From: Knoellia koreensis
GTDB lineage: Bacteria > Actinomycetota > Actinomycetes > Actinomycetales > Dermatophilaceae
DNA: 64,000 bases
Direction: 5' to 3'
Assembly (NCBI RefSeq): GCF_013041615.1
Contig: NZ_JABEPQ010000001.1
Location: forward strand, 124,001-188,000
Below, in pieces: positions 24,601 through 33,200 of this stretch (position 1 is the stretch's first letter; every line of letters begins with the position of its first letter). The notes under the pieces were generated by a model, which did no database searches, was not told where the DNA came from, and saw only the letters and a list, made by a program, of their open reading frames with translations. The position numbers and the translations under genes were made by a program.

Positions 24601-25745
24601 TGATCCTGCGCACCACCGCAGCGTCGCTGCCAACGCAGGTCGGGCACAGCTATCGGATGACGTTCGACTACCAGGCGGCCTACGACGGCGACTACTCCGT
24701 CGTCCTCGGCAAGGACACGCCGAACGGTGCCGCCTGGAAGGAGAACATCGAGCGCACCGTGCCGCTGCCACAGGCTCGTGGCAAGGGGTGGCGCCTCGGT
24801 GACCAGGTGGGCAGTGGCACCAAGCAGTTCAGCCTCGAGTTCTCCACGCTCGACGCGACCCCGACGTTCGTCGGCATCACCAAGTCCGGCGGCAACATCC
24901 AGGGCAACCTCGTCATCGACAACGTCCGGCTGGTCGACCTCGGCGCCCGCCCGGTCGCCTCGGTCGAGGCGAAGGCCGCGGCGGATTCGCCCGAGGGGAA
25001 GGTGGCCCTCGACGTCACGACCAAGGTCAGCGTCGCGGCGGGCACGGCCACGGACGTCGTCCACACCCTCACCGGGCCGGCCGGCTGGCAGGTGACCCGG
25101 GTGGGTGGCACCAGCCCGACCCAGGCCTCCGCGACGCAGCCGTCGACCGTCATCTGGCGGGTCCTGGTGCCGGAGGGCTCGGTGGCCGGTGAGCTCACCT
25201 TCCGGGCCACGTGGCGCTACCAGGGTGGGAGCGGCTCGAGCAGCGCCACTTACCGGTTCGACCCGGCCAACCGTCCGCTTGCCAACCCGATCGGCGGCAG
25301 CGACCTGCGTGTCGCCGGCTTCTCGTCGCAGCAGGCGGAGGGTGAGCCGGAAGGCAGCGGGGTGGCCACCGCGGCCGTCGACGGCGACGTGAGCACCTAC
25401 TGGCACACCCAGTGGGACCCCACCGAGGCGCAGTACCCGCACGACATCACCCTCCAGGTCGCCAAGGCTGGCGTCGCCACCTGCCAGCTGAGCGAGTTCG
25501 AGTACACCGCCCGCCAGAACGCCGCCAACGGCCGGATCAAGGGCTACCAGGTGTTCGTGTCGACCGACGGCCAGAACTGGGGAAACCCAGTCGCCAGAGG
25601 CGATTTCGCTGACGTCCTCACTCCGCAGGTCGTGCGCTTCCCAGCCAAGGGCGGCACCTACGTCAAGCTCGTCGGCACGTCGTCGATGAACGGCGCGGCG
25701 TTCGGCGGCGCGGCCGAGCTGCGGCTGGGAGGAGTCTGCAGCTGA
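21681..25745 (+). CDS. Secreted endo-alpha-N-acetylgalactosaminidase (GH101)
   Basis: 1354 residues from GTG 21681 (GGAGG seven nt upstream). A signal peptide of about 28 residues ends TGAAAAP. A beta-supersandwich N-domain (about 50-280) precedes the catalytic barrel (about 330-600) with LNWLYWDVYYPRGWEGNRF, whose Asp (about 479) fits the nucleophile, and WRVSSEWSYSLPQANTWSHW, whose Glu (about 505) fits the acid/base. A beta domain, galactose-binding-like modules and a C-terminal F5/8-type carbohydrate module (about 1215-1354) follow. The enzyme releases Gal-GalNAc from mucin-type O-glycans. No sortase motif or membrane anchor is seen. Confidence 0.9.
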   Translation: MGRTHTGVLAVGLSGALLISTMATGAAAAPLPRAVPGGGAQAAASVDPLAVTVPDGAPTISDGTLTVRTHPDFPQVVDYRLGGKQLAGRYGGALTSITVDGVAQPVTVGTPTTSADSVSYPVTFDQLPGASLTAVISVKDGAMTYALRKITDPQRRLNRIAIPDLDLVSVSATDPKSQIMATTLSVDRGKPGDKLITVAGAEEQAGKDWMVTANDSGLAAGFETNAIGDNTTTSVGANANRFAHRIHTVDGVRVGSVAAAEWTYRAQAISTYDDGSGIGVDPDPRITVKITGDANTDGVVSWQDGAIATRDILTPFIGQDDVKNYVIPRIPFNIVSQATHPFLRTLDDTKRISLATDNLGQQALLKGYQAEGHDSAQGDYGDNYNQRAGGLKDLKTLVAEGKNWNATFGVHVNATESYSEANAFSDELLYMPPRKAWGWMNQAYYMNNQKDLATGNVFERLAELRKDFPADSNLNWLYWDVYYPRGWEGNRFANEVLKQGWRVSSEWSYSLPQANTWSHWANDENYGGSTNKGINSQLARFVQNSYRDTWNPEPKLGNPNAVEFEGWTGHNDYNAFIKNVWERNLPTKFLQRSDIMRWEDKRIAFENGTVVTSPLESIDGRTVPTNRTITYDGATVYDQGRYLLPWKDGGKDRLYYWNPGGAAATWQLTDAWQGQQSLALYKLTDTGRVKVADVSVSGGRVNLPATAEGTAYVLYPASAVPAAKAPNWGQGSGIKDPGFFSESLDAYKTSGAVSIIKNSRGNPQAVLGAEESSIGQQLRLPAGTYSLWAWVEVEPGKTRKVTVQATGDANAVGYQQGTTGRVATTITSSSARNSTASDELLGTYFQRVPVKFSTQGGPVNLSIRAEAGAARVRVDDLRVVPWQVPAKTGAVADTVMFEDFEDVDTGYWPFVTGTANAGGDARTQLAKRHAPYSQSGWYGLTSNGASTATEGQKYLDNALDGDWSLMANQENGGLILRTTAASLPTQVGHSYRMTFDYQAAYDGDYSVVLGKDTPNGAAWKENIERTVPLPQARGKGWRLGDQVGSGTKQFSLEFSTLDATPTFVGITKSGGNIQGNLVIDNVRLVDLGARPVASVEAKAAADSPEGKVALDVTTKVSVAAGTATDVVHTLTGPAGWQVTRVGGTSPTQASATQPSTVIWRVLVPEGSVAGELTFRATWRYQGGSGSSSATYRFDPANRPLANPIGGSDLRVAGFSSQQAEGEPEGSGVATAAVDGDVSTYWHTQWDPTEAQYPHDITLQVAKAGVATCQLSEFEYTARQNAANGRIKGYQVFVSTDGQNWGNPVARGDFADVLTPQVVRFPAKGGTYVKLVGTSSMNGAAFGGAAELRLGGVCS

Positions 25746-25754
25746 GGCCCGCGC

Positions 25755-26585
25755 TCATGCCGGACCGGGCCGCGCACCACGCGGTCCGGTCCGGGACGGC
25801 GGCACGACGTGCAGCTCGACGCCAGCACTGCGGAACTGCTCGAGCTCCCCGTCGGGGCAGCCCGAGTCGGTGACGAGCACGTCGATCTCGGCGAGGTCGG
25901 CCATCCGCGCGCGGGTGACCCGCCCGGCCTTGGACGAGTCGACGACCGCGATGACACGGGCGGCCCGCTCGATCAGCGTGTGGTTGATCCGCGCCTCCGT
26001 CTCGTCGTGGGTGGTGAGGCCGCCGTGGGCACTGATGCCGTCCGCGCCGACCACGGCCGTGTCGATGTCGACGGTGCGCAGCGTGGCCTCGGCGAGCTGG
26101 CCCACCAGCTCGAGGGAGTTGCTGCGCAGCATGCCGCCGCCGATGAGCACCCGGGCACGGCCGTGCTCGGCCGCGCGCAGGCCGATGCTGAGCGAGTTGG
26201 TGATGATCGTGAGGTCGGTGCGGGACGCCAGTGCGTGCACCACCTCACCGGTCGTGGTGCCTCCGGTGAGCCCGACGGTATGCCGCCCGGCCGGCACGAG
26301 CGTGGCGGCCACCCCCGCGATGCGGGCCTTGGTGTCACGGTTGCGGGCGTCGCGCAGCGCGACCGGCACCTCGAGGTCGCCGTGGACCGCCCGGACCGCG
26401 CCGTGGGTGCGCTCCACCAGCCCTTGCGCGGCAAGCAGCGCGACGTCGCGACGGATCGTGGCCTCGGACGCATCGAGCAGCTCGGCCAGGCTCGACAAGG
26501 GCAGGTGACCGCGCTCGTCGAGCAGCTCGAGGAGCGCCACGATCCTGTTCGTCCGCTTCCGGGACGGCACGCCGAAACCACTCAC
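25755..26585 (-). CDS. DeoR-family transcriptional regulator (AgaR-like)
   Basis: 276 residues from GTG 26585. N-terminal DeoR HTH: KRTNRIVALLELLDERGHLP then LAELLDASEATIRRDVALLA and QGLVERTHGAV. C-terminal sugar-phosphate sensor fold: VGLTGGTTTGEVVHALASRT, IITNSLSIGLRAAEHG, VGADGISAHGGLTTHDETEA and VVDSSKAG. These are the usual DeoR/AgaR blocks. It is tail to tail with the GH101 gene 9 bp away, so control of amino-sugar or galactose catabolism is plausible, but no kinase or transporter is adjacent. Confidence 0.88.
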   Translation of the reverse strand: MSGFGVPSRKRTNRIVALLELLDERGHLPLSSLAELLDASEATIRRDVALLAAQGLVERTHGAVRAVHGDLEVPVALRDARNRDTKARIAGVAATLVPAGRHTVGLTGGTTTGEVVHALASRTDLTIITNSLSIGLRAAEHGRARVLIGGGMLRSNSLELVGQLAEATLRTVDIDTAVVGADGISAHGGLTTHDETEARINHTLIERAARVIAVVDSSKAGRVTRARMADLAEIDVLVTDSGCPDGELEQFRSAGVELHVVPPSRTGPRGARPGPA

Positions 26586-26662
26586 GACCCTGATCCTGCC
26601 GTGAACCCGCCGATGCTGCCGTGGCGGTCGCGGCATGGAGGACGCCCCTGTCGGCCGGGGGA

Positions 26663-27061
26663 CTACTTCACCCTCGAGCAGTCGGTGCAGGTGCCGACGA
26701 TCTCGACCGTGTGCTCCACGTCCGAAAACCCGTGTGCCGCACTGACTTTCGCGGCCCACGTCTCCACAGCCGGACCCTCGATCTCGACCGCCTTGCCGCA
26801 CACGCGGCATACGAGGTGGTGGTGGTGTCCGGTCGAGCAGGCGCGGTAGACGGCCTCGCCCTCCTCGGTGCGCACGACGTCGATCTCGCCGTCGGCGGCC
26901 ATCGACTGGAGGTTGCGGTAGACGGTCGCGAGACCGACCGAGTCACCGCCCTCGCGCAGGCGCGCGTGCAGCTCCTGGGCGGACTGGAACTCCGCGCTCT
27001 GGGCCAGGGCGGCCGCGACGGCAGCCCGCTGGCGGGTGGGGCGCCGGGAGGTGGTGGTCAT
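26663..27061 (-). CDS. zur: Zinc uptake regulator Zur (Fur family)
   Basis: 132 residues. Winged-helix N-domain TRQRAAVAAALAQSAEFQSA with LATVYRNLQSMAADGEIDVV, then the metal domain: GEAVYRACSTGHHHHLVCRV with CRVCG and a final CTDC pair, the structural zinc CxxC...CxxC of the family. The HHHH cluster and downstream H/E residues suit regulatory zinc. It is the last gene of znuACB-zur, its ATG overlapping the znuB stop, and Zur boxes overlap the operon start. Fur-family relatives sense other metals, but the operon decides for zinc. Confidence 0.92.
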   Translation of the reverse strand: MTTTSRRPTRQRAAVAAALAQSAEFQSAQELHARLREGGDSVGLATVYRNLQSMAADGEIDVVRTEEGEAVYRACSTGHHHHLVCRVCGKAVEIEGPAVETWAAKVSAAHGFSDVEHTVEIVGTCTDCSRVK

Positions 27062-28038
27062 GCCCGGGTTCCTTCCTTCTCGTGCTCGTCCCAGTGGCCC
27101 TCGTGGGCGGCGTGCCGGTGGCCGTCGTGGACGTAGTCGACGTGGTCGCCGTGGGGGACGGCCGGGTGGCCGCAGGCCGGGCCGTGCTCGTGCTCGTGGC
27201 GTTCGGCGCGCCGGTGCTGGTGGGCGCGCGCCCGGGCGACGCCACCGGTCGCGACGGCCACGACCACGAAGGCGGCGATGGCGAGCAGCACGATGGTGCC
27301 GCCGGACGGCGTCTCGGCGTAGTAGGACGTGACGACACCGCCGACGCTCGCGAGCACCCCGACCAGCACCGCCCAGCGCACCGACGCGCGGAACGACCGG
27401 CCGAGCAGCTGCGCCGTGGCGTTGGGGATGATCATGAGCGCCGAGATGAGCAGCAGGCCGACGACGCGCATCGACACCACGACCGTCACCGCGGTCAGGA
27501 TCGCGAGGGTGATGTTGAGCCCGGTGACGGGCAAGCCGGACGCCCGTGCGTACTCCTCGTCGTTGGCCACCGCGAACAGCCACGGTCGCAGTAGCGACGT
27601 CACCAGCAGCACGACGACGGCCAGCGCCGCGAACACCCACAGGTCGCGTTGGTCGGCCGTGGTGATGGCACCGAAGAGGTATGCCGTGAGGCTGGCGGGC
27701 GAGCTCGACGGGGACTTGGCGATGAGAACGACACCGGCGGCGATGCCGCCGTAGAACATCACGGCCAGGGCGATGTCGCCGCTGGTGCGCCCGCGCCCGC
27801 GGATCACCTCGATCGCGATGGCGGCGGCGACGGCTGCGACGAGAGCGGTGAAGACCGGCGCCGACCCGGTGAGGACGCCCACCGCGACACCGGCGAGGGC
27901 GACGTGACCCATGCCGTCACCGATGAGTGACAGCCGGCGCTGGACGAGGAAGACACCCACGAGGGGAGCGGCGATGCCGACGAGCAGCGCCGCGACGAGG
28001 GCCTGGCGCATGAAGTCCAGGGCGAGGATCTCGCTCAT
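27058..28038 (-). CDS. znuB: Zinc ABC transporter permease
   Basis: 326 residues of the ABC-3 permease type with about eight membrane helices: MSEILALDFMRQALVAALLV, GDGMGHVALAGVAVGVLTGS (the conserved cytoplasmic coupling loop), ARASGLPVTGLNITLAILTA, VVGLLLISALMIIPNATAQL. The last 55 residues leave the membrane and are His-rich (RAHQHRRAERHEHEHGPACG; HEGHWDEHEKEG), a likely zinc-binding tail. ATGA overlaps join it to znuC above and zur below. Confidence 0.92.
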   Translation of the reverse strand: MSEILALDFMRQALVAALLVGIAAPLVGVFLVQRRLSLIGDGMGHVALAGVAVGVLTGSAPVFTALVAAVAAAIAIEVIRGRGRTSGDIALAVMFYGGIAAGVVLIAKSPSSSPASLTAYLFGAITTADQRDLWVFAALAVVVLLVTSLLRPWLFAVANDEEYARASGLPVTGLNITLAILTAVTVVVSMRVVGLLLISALMIIPNATAQLLGRSFRASVRWAVLVGVLASVGGVVTSYYAETPSGGTIVLLAIAAFVVVAVATGGVARARAHQHRRAERHEHEHGPACGHPAVPHGDHVDYVHDGHRHAAHEGHWDEHEKEGTRA

Positions 28039-28892
28039 GGTGTGGTCCTCCGTCGCGGGTCGAGCGGGCCGGCGCCCGGTGCGCCGGGCAGGGGGTGCCG
28101 GCCCGGGTCGGGGTGGTGATCCGGGTCGAGCTCGTCGTCGTGGTGGTGCCCGTTGTGGTGGTCGGCCCGCGTGTGGTCCTCCCCGGAGTGGAACTCCTGG
28201 GGCGTCCCGTCGAAGCCGATCCGGCCGGCTCGCACGACGACGATGCGGGTGACGACGTCCTCGAGGGCCTCGAGCTCGTGGGTGACGATCAGCATCGTCG
28301 TGCCCCTGGCGGCGAGCTTGGCCAGGACCTGCGCGAGGACCTCCTGGTTGGCCGTGTCGACGCCTGCGGTGGGCTCGTCCATGAGCAGCACGTCGGGCTC
28401 GGACGCCAGCGCGCGGGCGATGAGGACACGGCGCTGCTGCCCGCCCGAAAGGGTGGCCACGTCGGTGCCGGCCCGATCGGCGAGCCCGACGACCTCGAGC
28501 TCGCGGTCGACGATCGCACTGTCGGTTGCCTTGTGCCAGAACGGTTTCCACCACTTGTGCCGGGTGAGCCTCCCGACCGCGACGATCTCGCGGACCGTGG
28601 CGCGCACGGACGCCGACAGCGTGTGTCGCTGCGGCACGTAGCCGATGCGCCAGTGCTGGTCGAACTTGTCCGCCGGCTCGCCGAAGAGGCGCACCGTGCC
28701 GCCGAGCCGCTCGGTCAGCCCGAGCAGCCCGCGGACGAGCGTCGACTTGCCGGAGCCGTTGGGGCCGAGGACTGCGACGACCTCACCCGGCTCGACCGAC
28801 AGGGTGACACCCGAGAGGACGCGCCGGTCGGCATACCCGAAGGACGCGTTCTCGAGCTGGATCACGGGCGCGCCGCCCTGGGTGCCGTTCAT
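28035..28892 (-). CDS. znuC: Zinc ABC transporter ATP-binding protein
   Basis: 285 residues. Walker A VLGPNGSGKSTLVRGLLGL near residue 40, Q-loop YVPQRHTL, signature LSGGQQRRVLIARALASEPD, Walker B VLLMDEPTAGVD and the switch His in IVTHELEAL. As in ZnuB the C-terminal extension (about 230-285) is His/Asp-rich (HNGHHHDDELDPDHHPDPGR). The ATG at 28892 overlaps the znuA stop; an in-frame ATG six nt upstream is also possible. Supplies energy for ZnuB. Confidence 0.93.
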   Translation of the reverse strand: MNGTQGGAPVIQLENASFGYADRRVLSGVTLSVEPGEVVAVLGPNGSGKSTLVRGLLGLTERLGGTVRLFGEPADKFDQHWRIGYVPQRHTLSASVRATVREIVAVGRLTRHKWWKPFWHKATDSAIVDRELEVVGLADRAGTDVATLSGGQQRRVLIARALASEPDVLLMDEPTAGVDTANQEVLAQVLAKLAARGTTMLIVTHELEALEDVVTRIVVVRAGRIGFDGTPQEFHSGEDHTRADHHNGHHHDDELDPDHHPDPGRHPLPGAPGAGPLDPRRRTTP

Positions 28893-29875
28893 GTGCATTC
28901 CTGTCCCGTGCGCAGGGTGGTGAGGTTGGACCGCATCACCGAGGGGTAGTCGTGGCCGGCCGACTCGCTGGTGATGCCTTCGAGCGGGTCGAGCACGGCG
29001 ACGCGGGTGCCCGTCTCGCGGGCGATGGTGCGGGCGACGTCGGGGGACACGAGCACCTCGGAGTAGATGGTCGTGACGCCGGTCTGGCGGACGTGCGCGA
29101 CGATGCGCGCAAGGCTGGCGGGGTCGGGCTCGGACTCCGGGTCGAGGCCGGTGATCGACTCCTGGTGCAGGTCGTAGCGCTCCGAGAGATAGCCGAACGC
29201 GGCGTGGGAGGTGACGAGGTCGCGGTTGGCGCAGGTCGCGAGGCCGGTGCGGAACTCGCCGTCGAGGGTCGTCATGGCGGCCCGGAAGCGCTGCGCGCCT
29301 GCCGCGTATGCCGCGGTGCCGGCCGGGTCCTTGGCGCTCAGCTCGCGGGCGATGGCGTCGCCGACGTCGGCGTAGCGGACGGGGTCGAGCCAGAAGTGCG
29401 GGTCGAGGGGTCCGTGGTCGTGGCCGTCGTCGGTGCTGTGCTCGTCGTGCCCGCGGGCCAGGTCCTGCGGCTGCTCGGGGTCGTGGCCGTCGCCCTCGTC
29501 GCTGGCGGGCAGGTCGAGGTGGGCGGCAGGCGCGACGTCGAAGGAGTGGTCCTTGGCCTCCCGCTCGACCGCCTGGTCCACGGCGGGCTGGAACCCACTC
29601 AGGTAGACGACGAGGTCGGACAGGGCGACCCGGCCGACCTGGCGCGGGGTGAGCTCGAGGTCGTGCGGCTCGGCGCCCGGCTTGGTGAGGTTCGAGACGT
29701 CGACGCGCTCGCCCCCGATCTGGGCGACGGCGTACTGGAGCGGGTAGAACGCGGCGACCACCTCGAGCCGCCCGTCCTTCCCACCGTCGGCCGCCGGCCC
29801 CCCGGTGGCGCCGCAGCCGGAGACCATGGCGACGGCGAGGACCGCGGCGGCCAGGCCGGGGAGACGGGGTGACAT
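28889..29875 (-). CDS. znuA: Zinc-binding lipoprotein (cluster A-1 substrate-binding protein)
   Basis: 328 residues from ATG 29875. Signal peptide with lipobox VSGC near residue 21. Binding protein blocks: VAAFYPLQYAVAQIGGERVD with PGAEPHDLELTPRQ (first His ligand), then a His/Asp-rich flexible loop (ARGHDEHSTDDGHDHGPLDP), DPHFWLDPVRYADVGDAIA, VTSHAAFGYLSERYDL and the late YSEVLVSP. The His-rich loop is the mark of zinc over manganese binders. Two Zur boxes cover the start region. An upstream ATG (29890) would lie inside a box and is less likely. Confidence 0.93.
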   Translation of the reverse strand: MSPRLPGLAAAVLAVAMVSGCGATGGPAADGGKDGRLEVVAAFYPLQYAVAQIGGERVDVSNLTKPGAEPHDLELTPRQVGRVALSDLVVYLSGFQPAVDQAVEREAKDHSFDVAPAAHLDLPASDEGDGHDPEQPQDLARGHDEHSTDDGHDHGPLDPHFWLDPVRYADVGDAIARELSAKDPAGTAAYAAGAQRFRAAMTTLDGEFRTGLATCANRDLVTSHAAFGYLSERYDLHQESITGLDPESEPDPASLARIVAHVRQTGVTTIYSEVLVSPDVARTIARETGTRVAVLDPLEGITSESAGHDYPSVMRSNLTTLRTGQECT

Positions 29876-29911
29876 GACAATGATTCTCAAATGAAATGAG
29901 AACCATTGTCA
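29875..29911 (-). promoter_or_regulatory. Two Zur boxes at the znuA start
   Basis: TGACAATGATTCTCA (29875-29889) and TGAGAACCATTGTCA (29897-29911) both fit the actinobacterial Zur pattern and are near-inverse copies of each other, 7 nt apart. They would block transcription of znuACB-zur when zinc is ample. Confidence 0.85.
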
Positions 29912-29940
29912 AACGCTGAGGGCCCCGGCCTGTCGACCTC

Positions 29941-29976
29941 TGCAACCTGAACCCCCTATGGGGCGCTCAGGTTGCA
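29941..29976. repeat. 36-nt hairpin repeat, copy 1
   Basis: Arms TGCAACCTGA and TCAGGTTGCA with an inner CCCC-TAT-GGGG. All 36 nt are identical to 34540-34575. It lies between the znuA promoter and the end of the gene 30004-30282. Confidence 0.85.
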
Positions 29977-30003
29977 GTGCGGGTCGGGCCGCAGTGGGGT
30001 CTG

Positions 30004-30282
30004 TCAGCGGGGGAACGCCTGGGTCAAGGTGATGGCGATCGCGATGAGCACCACCGTGATCCGGCCCATCCGAGCGCCCATGTCCAGCGCCGGCCAGCCG
30101 AGGTAGAGGGTCCAAGTGAGGAACAGCACGACCGGCACGAGCAGCAGCCAGCCGGGGGCGGGGAGCAGGATCCCGCCGACCATGAGCGCGAGCACGATGA
30201 GGAACGGCACCGCGCGCGGCATCCCGTTGAGCGCCTTCACGACGGGAAGGCTGGCGGACTCGATGCGTTCGCGGGTCGTCAC
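30004..30282 (-). CDS. 92-residue two-span membrane protein
   Basis: GTG start. After a polar MTTRERIESASLPVVKALNG the protein has hydrophobic helices AVPFLIVLALMVGGILLPAP and WLLLVPVVLFLTWTLYLGWP and a third weaker one near the end (ITVVLIAIAITLTQAF). Conserved-looking Pro-Gly turns separate them. No enzymatic motif. Probably a small actinobacterial membrane protein of unknown function. The region 30283-30416 upstream is AT-richer and carries the promoter of the divergent FMN reductase gene. Confidence 0.65.
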   Translation of the reverse strand: MTTRERIESASLPVVKALNGMPRAVPFLIVLALMVGGILLPAPGWLLLVPVVLFLTWTLYLGWPALDMGARMGRITVVLIAIAITLTQAFPR

Positions 30283-30416
30283 CCGGGAAGCGTACGGGTC
30301 GGGCCAGCCGCCCCGTGGAACCGGGGCGGGGCGGCCCCTCGGAATAGCGACCGCAACCTCGTGGTTAGGTCGACTAATCATTCAAAATTCAACGAATAGC
30401 CTGAAGGAAGCCCATC

Positions 30417-31004
30417 ATGGCAACCGCCACCCGCCCGCTCGTCACTGTCGTCGTCGGCAGCACCCGCCCGATCCGGGTGGGTGACCAGATCACCCAGGCC
30501 CTCGCGCCGGTCATCGCCGAGGAGGCGGACGCCCGGGTCGAGGTCGTCGACCTGCGCGACCTCGACCTGCCGCTGCTCGACGAGCCCCGCATGCCGGCCC
30601 TCGGAGACTACGCCCACGACCACACCAAGGACTGGGCCCGCACCATCGAGGCCAGCGACGCCGTGGTCATCGTGTCGCCCCAGTACAACGGCGGCTACCC
30701 GGCCGGGCTCAAGAACGCCATCGACTTCCTCTACGCGGAGTGGAAGGAGCGCCCGGTCCTCATCGTCACCTACGGCGGCCACGGCGGCGGCATGTCCGGC
30801 GCCCAGCTGCGGCACGTGCTCGAGTTCATCGGCGCTGCGGTCCTGCCCGAGAACGTCGAGATCACCCTCAAGCCCGAGTTCTACGACGCCGACTGGCGGC
30901 TCGTCGACGCGCAGGCCGCGGTGGCCGAGGCGCTGCCGGCGCTCCGTGAGGCCGCCGGCCTGCTCGGCGAACGGGCCCGCGAGGACGAGCGCGTCAGCGC
31001 CTGA
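30417..31004 (+). CDS. NADPH-dependent FMN reductase (NAD(P)H oxidoreductase)
   Basis: 195 residues with a flavodoxin-like fold: [20 protein letters not shown] contains the FMN phosphate loop (GSTRPIRVG), [20 protein letters not shown] the FMN ring motif [14 protein letters not shown], and [20 protein letters not shown] the late flavin loop. Such enzymes reduce flavins, quinones or chromate. The promoter region holds AT-rich sequence with TTAGGTCGACTAA (30364-30376), possibly an operator. A GTATGCCG hairpin follows the gene. Confidence 0.88.
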   Translation: MATATRPLVTVVVGSTRPIRVGDQITQALAPVIAEEADARVEVVDLRDLDLPLLDEPRMPALGDYAHDHTKDWARTIEASDAVVIVSPQYNGGYPAGLKNAIDFLYAEWKERPVLIVTYGGHGGGMSGAQLRHVLEFIGAAVLPENVEITLKPEFYDADWRLVDAQAAVAEALPALREAAGLLGERAREDERVSA

Positions 31005-31034
31005 GACTCGGCGCCGCACCGGCGCCAACCAGAC

Positions 31035-31081
31035 GTATGCCGGGTGGCCGGCCCATGGGAGCGGGCCGCCACCCGGCATAC
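31035..31081. terminator. Hairpin with GTATGCCGGGTGGCCGGCCC arm
   Basis: 31035-31054 pairs with 31063-31081 (one unpaired base), about 20 bp, between the FMN reductase stop and glyS. Another pairing of GTATGCCG with CGGCATAC at the ends of the stem. Confidence 0.65.
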
Positions 31082-31123
31082 CCATGTCTGGCCCGGGCCA
31101 CGCGCGCAAGTAACCTTGCCCGC

Positions 31124-32536
<1,413 letters not shown>

Positions 32537-32556
32537 CCCGACTGCTCGGCGTCTCG

Positions 32557-32600
32557 TTCGAGGTAAAAACGCCGGGGATCACCGGCGTTTTTACCTCGAA
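32557..32600. terminator. Perfect 19-bp terminator with A/T-run arms
   Basis: TTCGAGGTAAAAACGCCGG (32557-32575) and its exact complement (32582-32600) enclose 6 nt. The right arm holds ACCGGCGTTTTTACC, so GC stem plus T-run works as a rho-independent terminator, and symmetrically on the other strand. Confidence 0.85.
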
Positions 32601-32681
32601 TCGGGGATTGGCCGGTGCTGACGCCAACCTTTCGCACCCTCCCGCGCGTTCAGGGGGAGAATCGATGCGGAAGGGGCGGCG

Positions 32682-33200
32682 ATGCGACGCGAGGTCGACG
32701 AGGACTTCACCCGCTACGTGCGGGCACGCCAGCACACGCTGTTACGGGCGGCATACCTCGTCTGTGGTGACGCCCACCTGGCCGAGGACCTGCTGCAGGG
32801 GGCGTTCGCCAAGCTGGCCATGCGCTGGGAGCGGCTGCGCGCCGACAACCCGGACGCGTACGTGCGGCGGATCCTCTACCACGACGCCATCTCCTCGTGG
32901 CGGCGCACGCGGCGCGAGCACGTGCTGGAGGTGCTGCCCGAGACCGAGCCGTGGCGCAGGGACGAGTCGGCGGCCGCGGCCGAGCGGCTCGACCTCGAAC
33001 GTGCGCTCGCGACCCTGACGCCCAAGCAACGGGCCGTCGTGGTGCTGCGGTTCTTCGAGGACCGCACCGAGCGCGACACCGCCGAGGTGCTCGGCGTCTC
33101 CGTCGGCACCGTCAAGAGCCAGAGCCACGCAGCGTTGGCGCGCCTGCGCGAGTCCATTCCCAATCTCGCGCCCAGCCTCACCGGAGGTGAGCAGCCATGA
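32682..33200 (+). CDS. SigE-family RNA polymerase sigma factor (ECF type)
   Basis: 172 residues. Region 2 reads FTRYVRARQHTLLRAAYLVC with GDAHLAEDLLQGAFAKLAMR, including the DAEDLLQ-like helix for -10 recognition; region 4 reads ALATLTPKQRAVVVLRFFED with TAEVLGVSVGTVKSQSHAAL as the -35 helix-turn-helix. The SigE-type SWRRTR segment ends region 2. It overlaps the next gene by 4 nt (ATGA), a standard sigma/partner pair. Confidence 0.9.
   Translation: MRREVDEDFTRYVRARQHTLLRAAYLVCGDAHLAEDLLQGAFAKLAMRWERLRADNPDAYVRRILYHDAISSWRRTRREHVLEVLPETEPWRRDESAAAAERLDLERALATLTPKQRAVVVLRFFEDRTERDTAEVLGVSVGTVKSQSHAALARLRESIPNLAPSLTGGEQP

Noticed and set aside
23517-25442. Long minus-strand open frame opposite the GH101 gene
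   Set aside because: Entirely inside a clearly coding, domain-rich plus-strand gene; no recognisable protein features.
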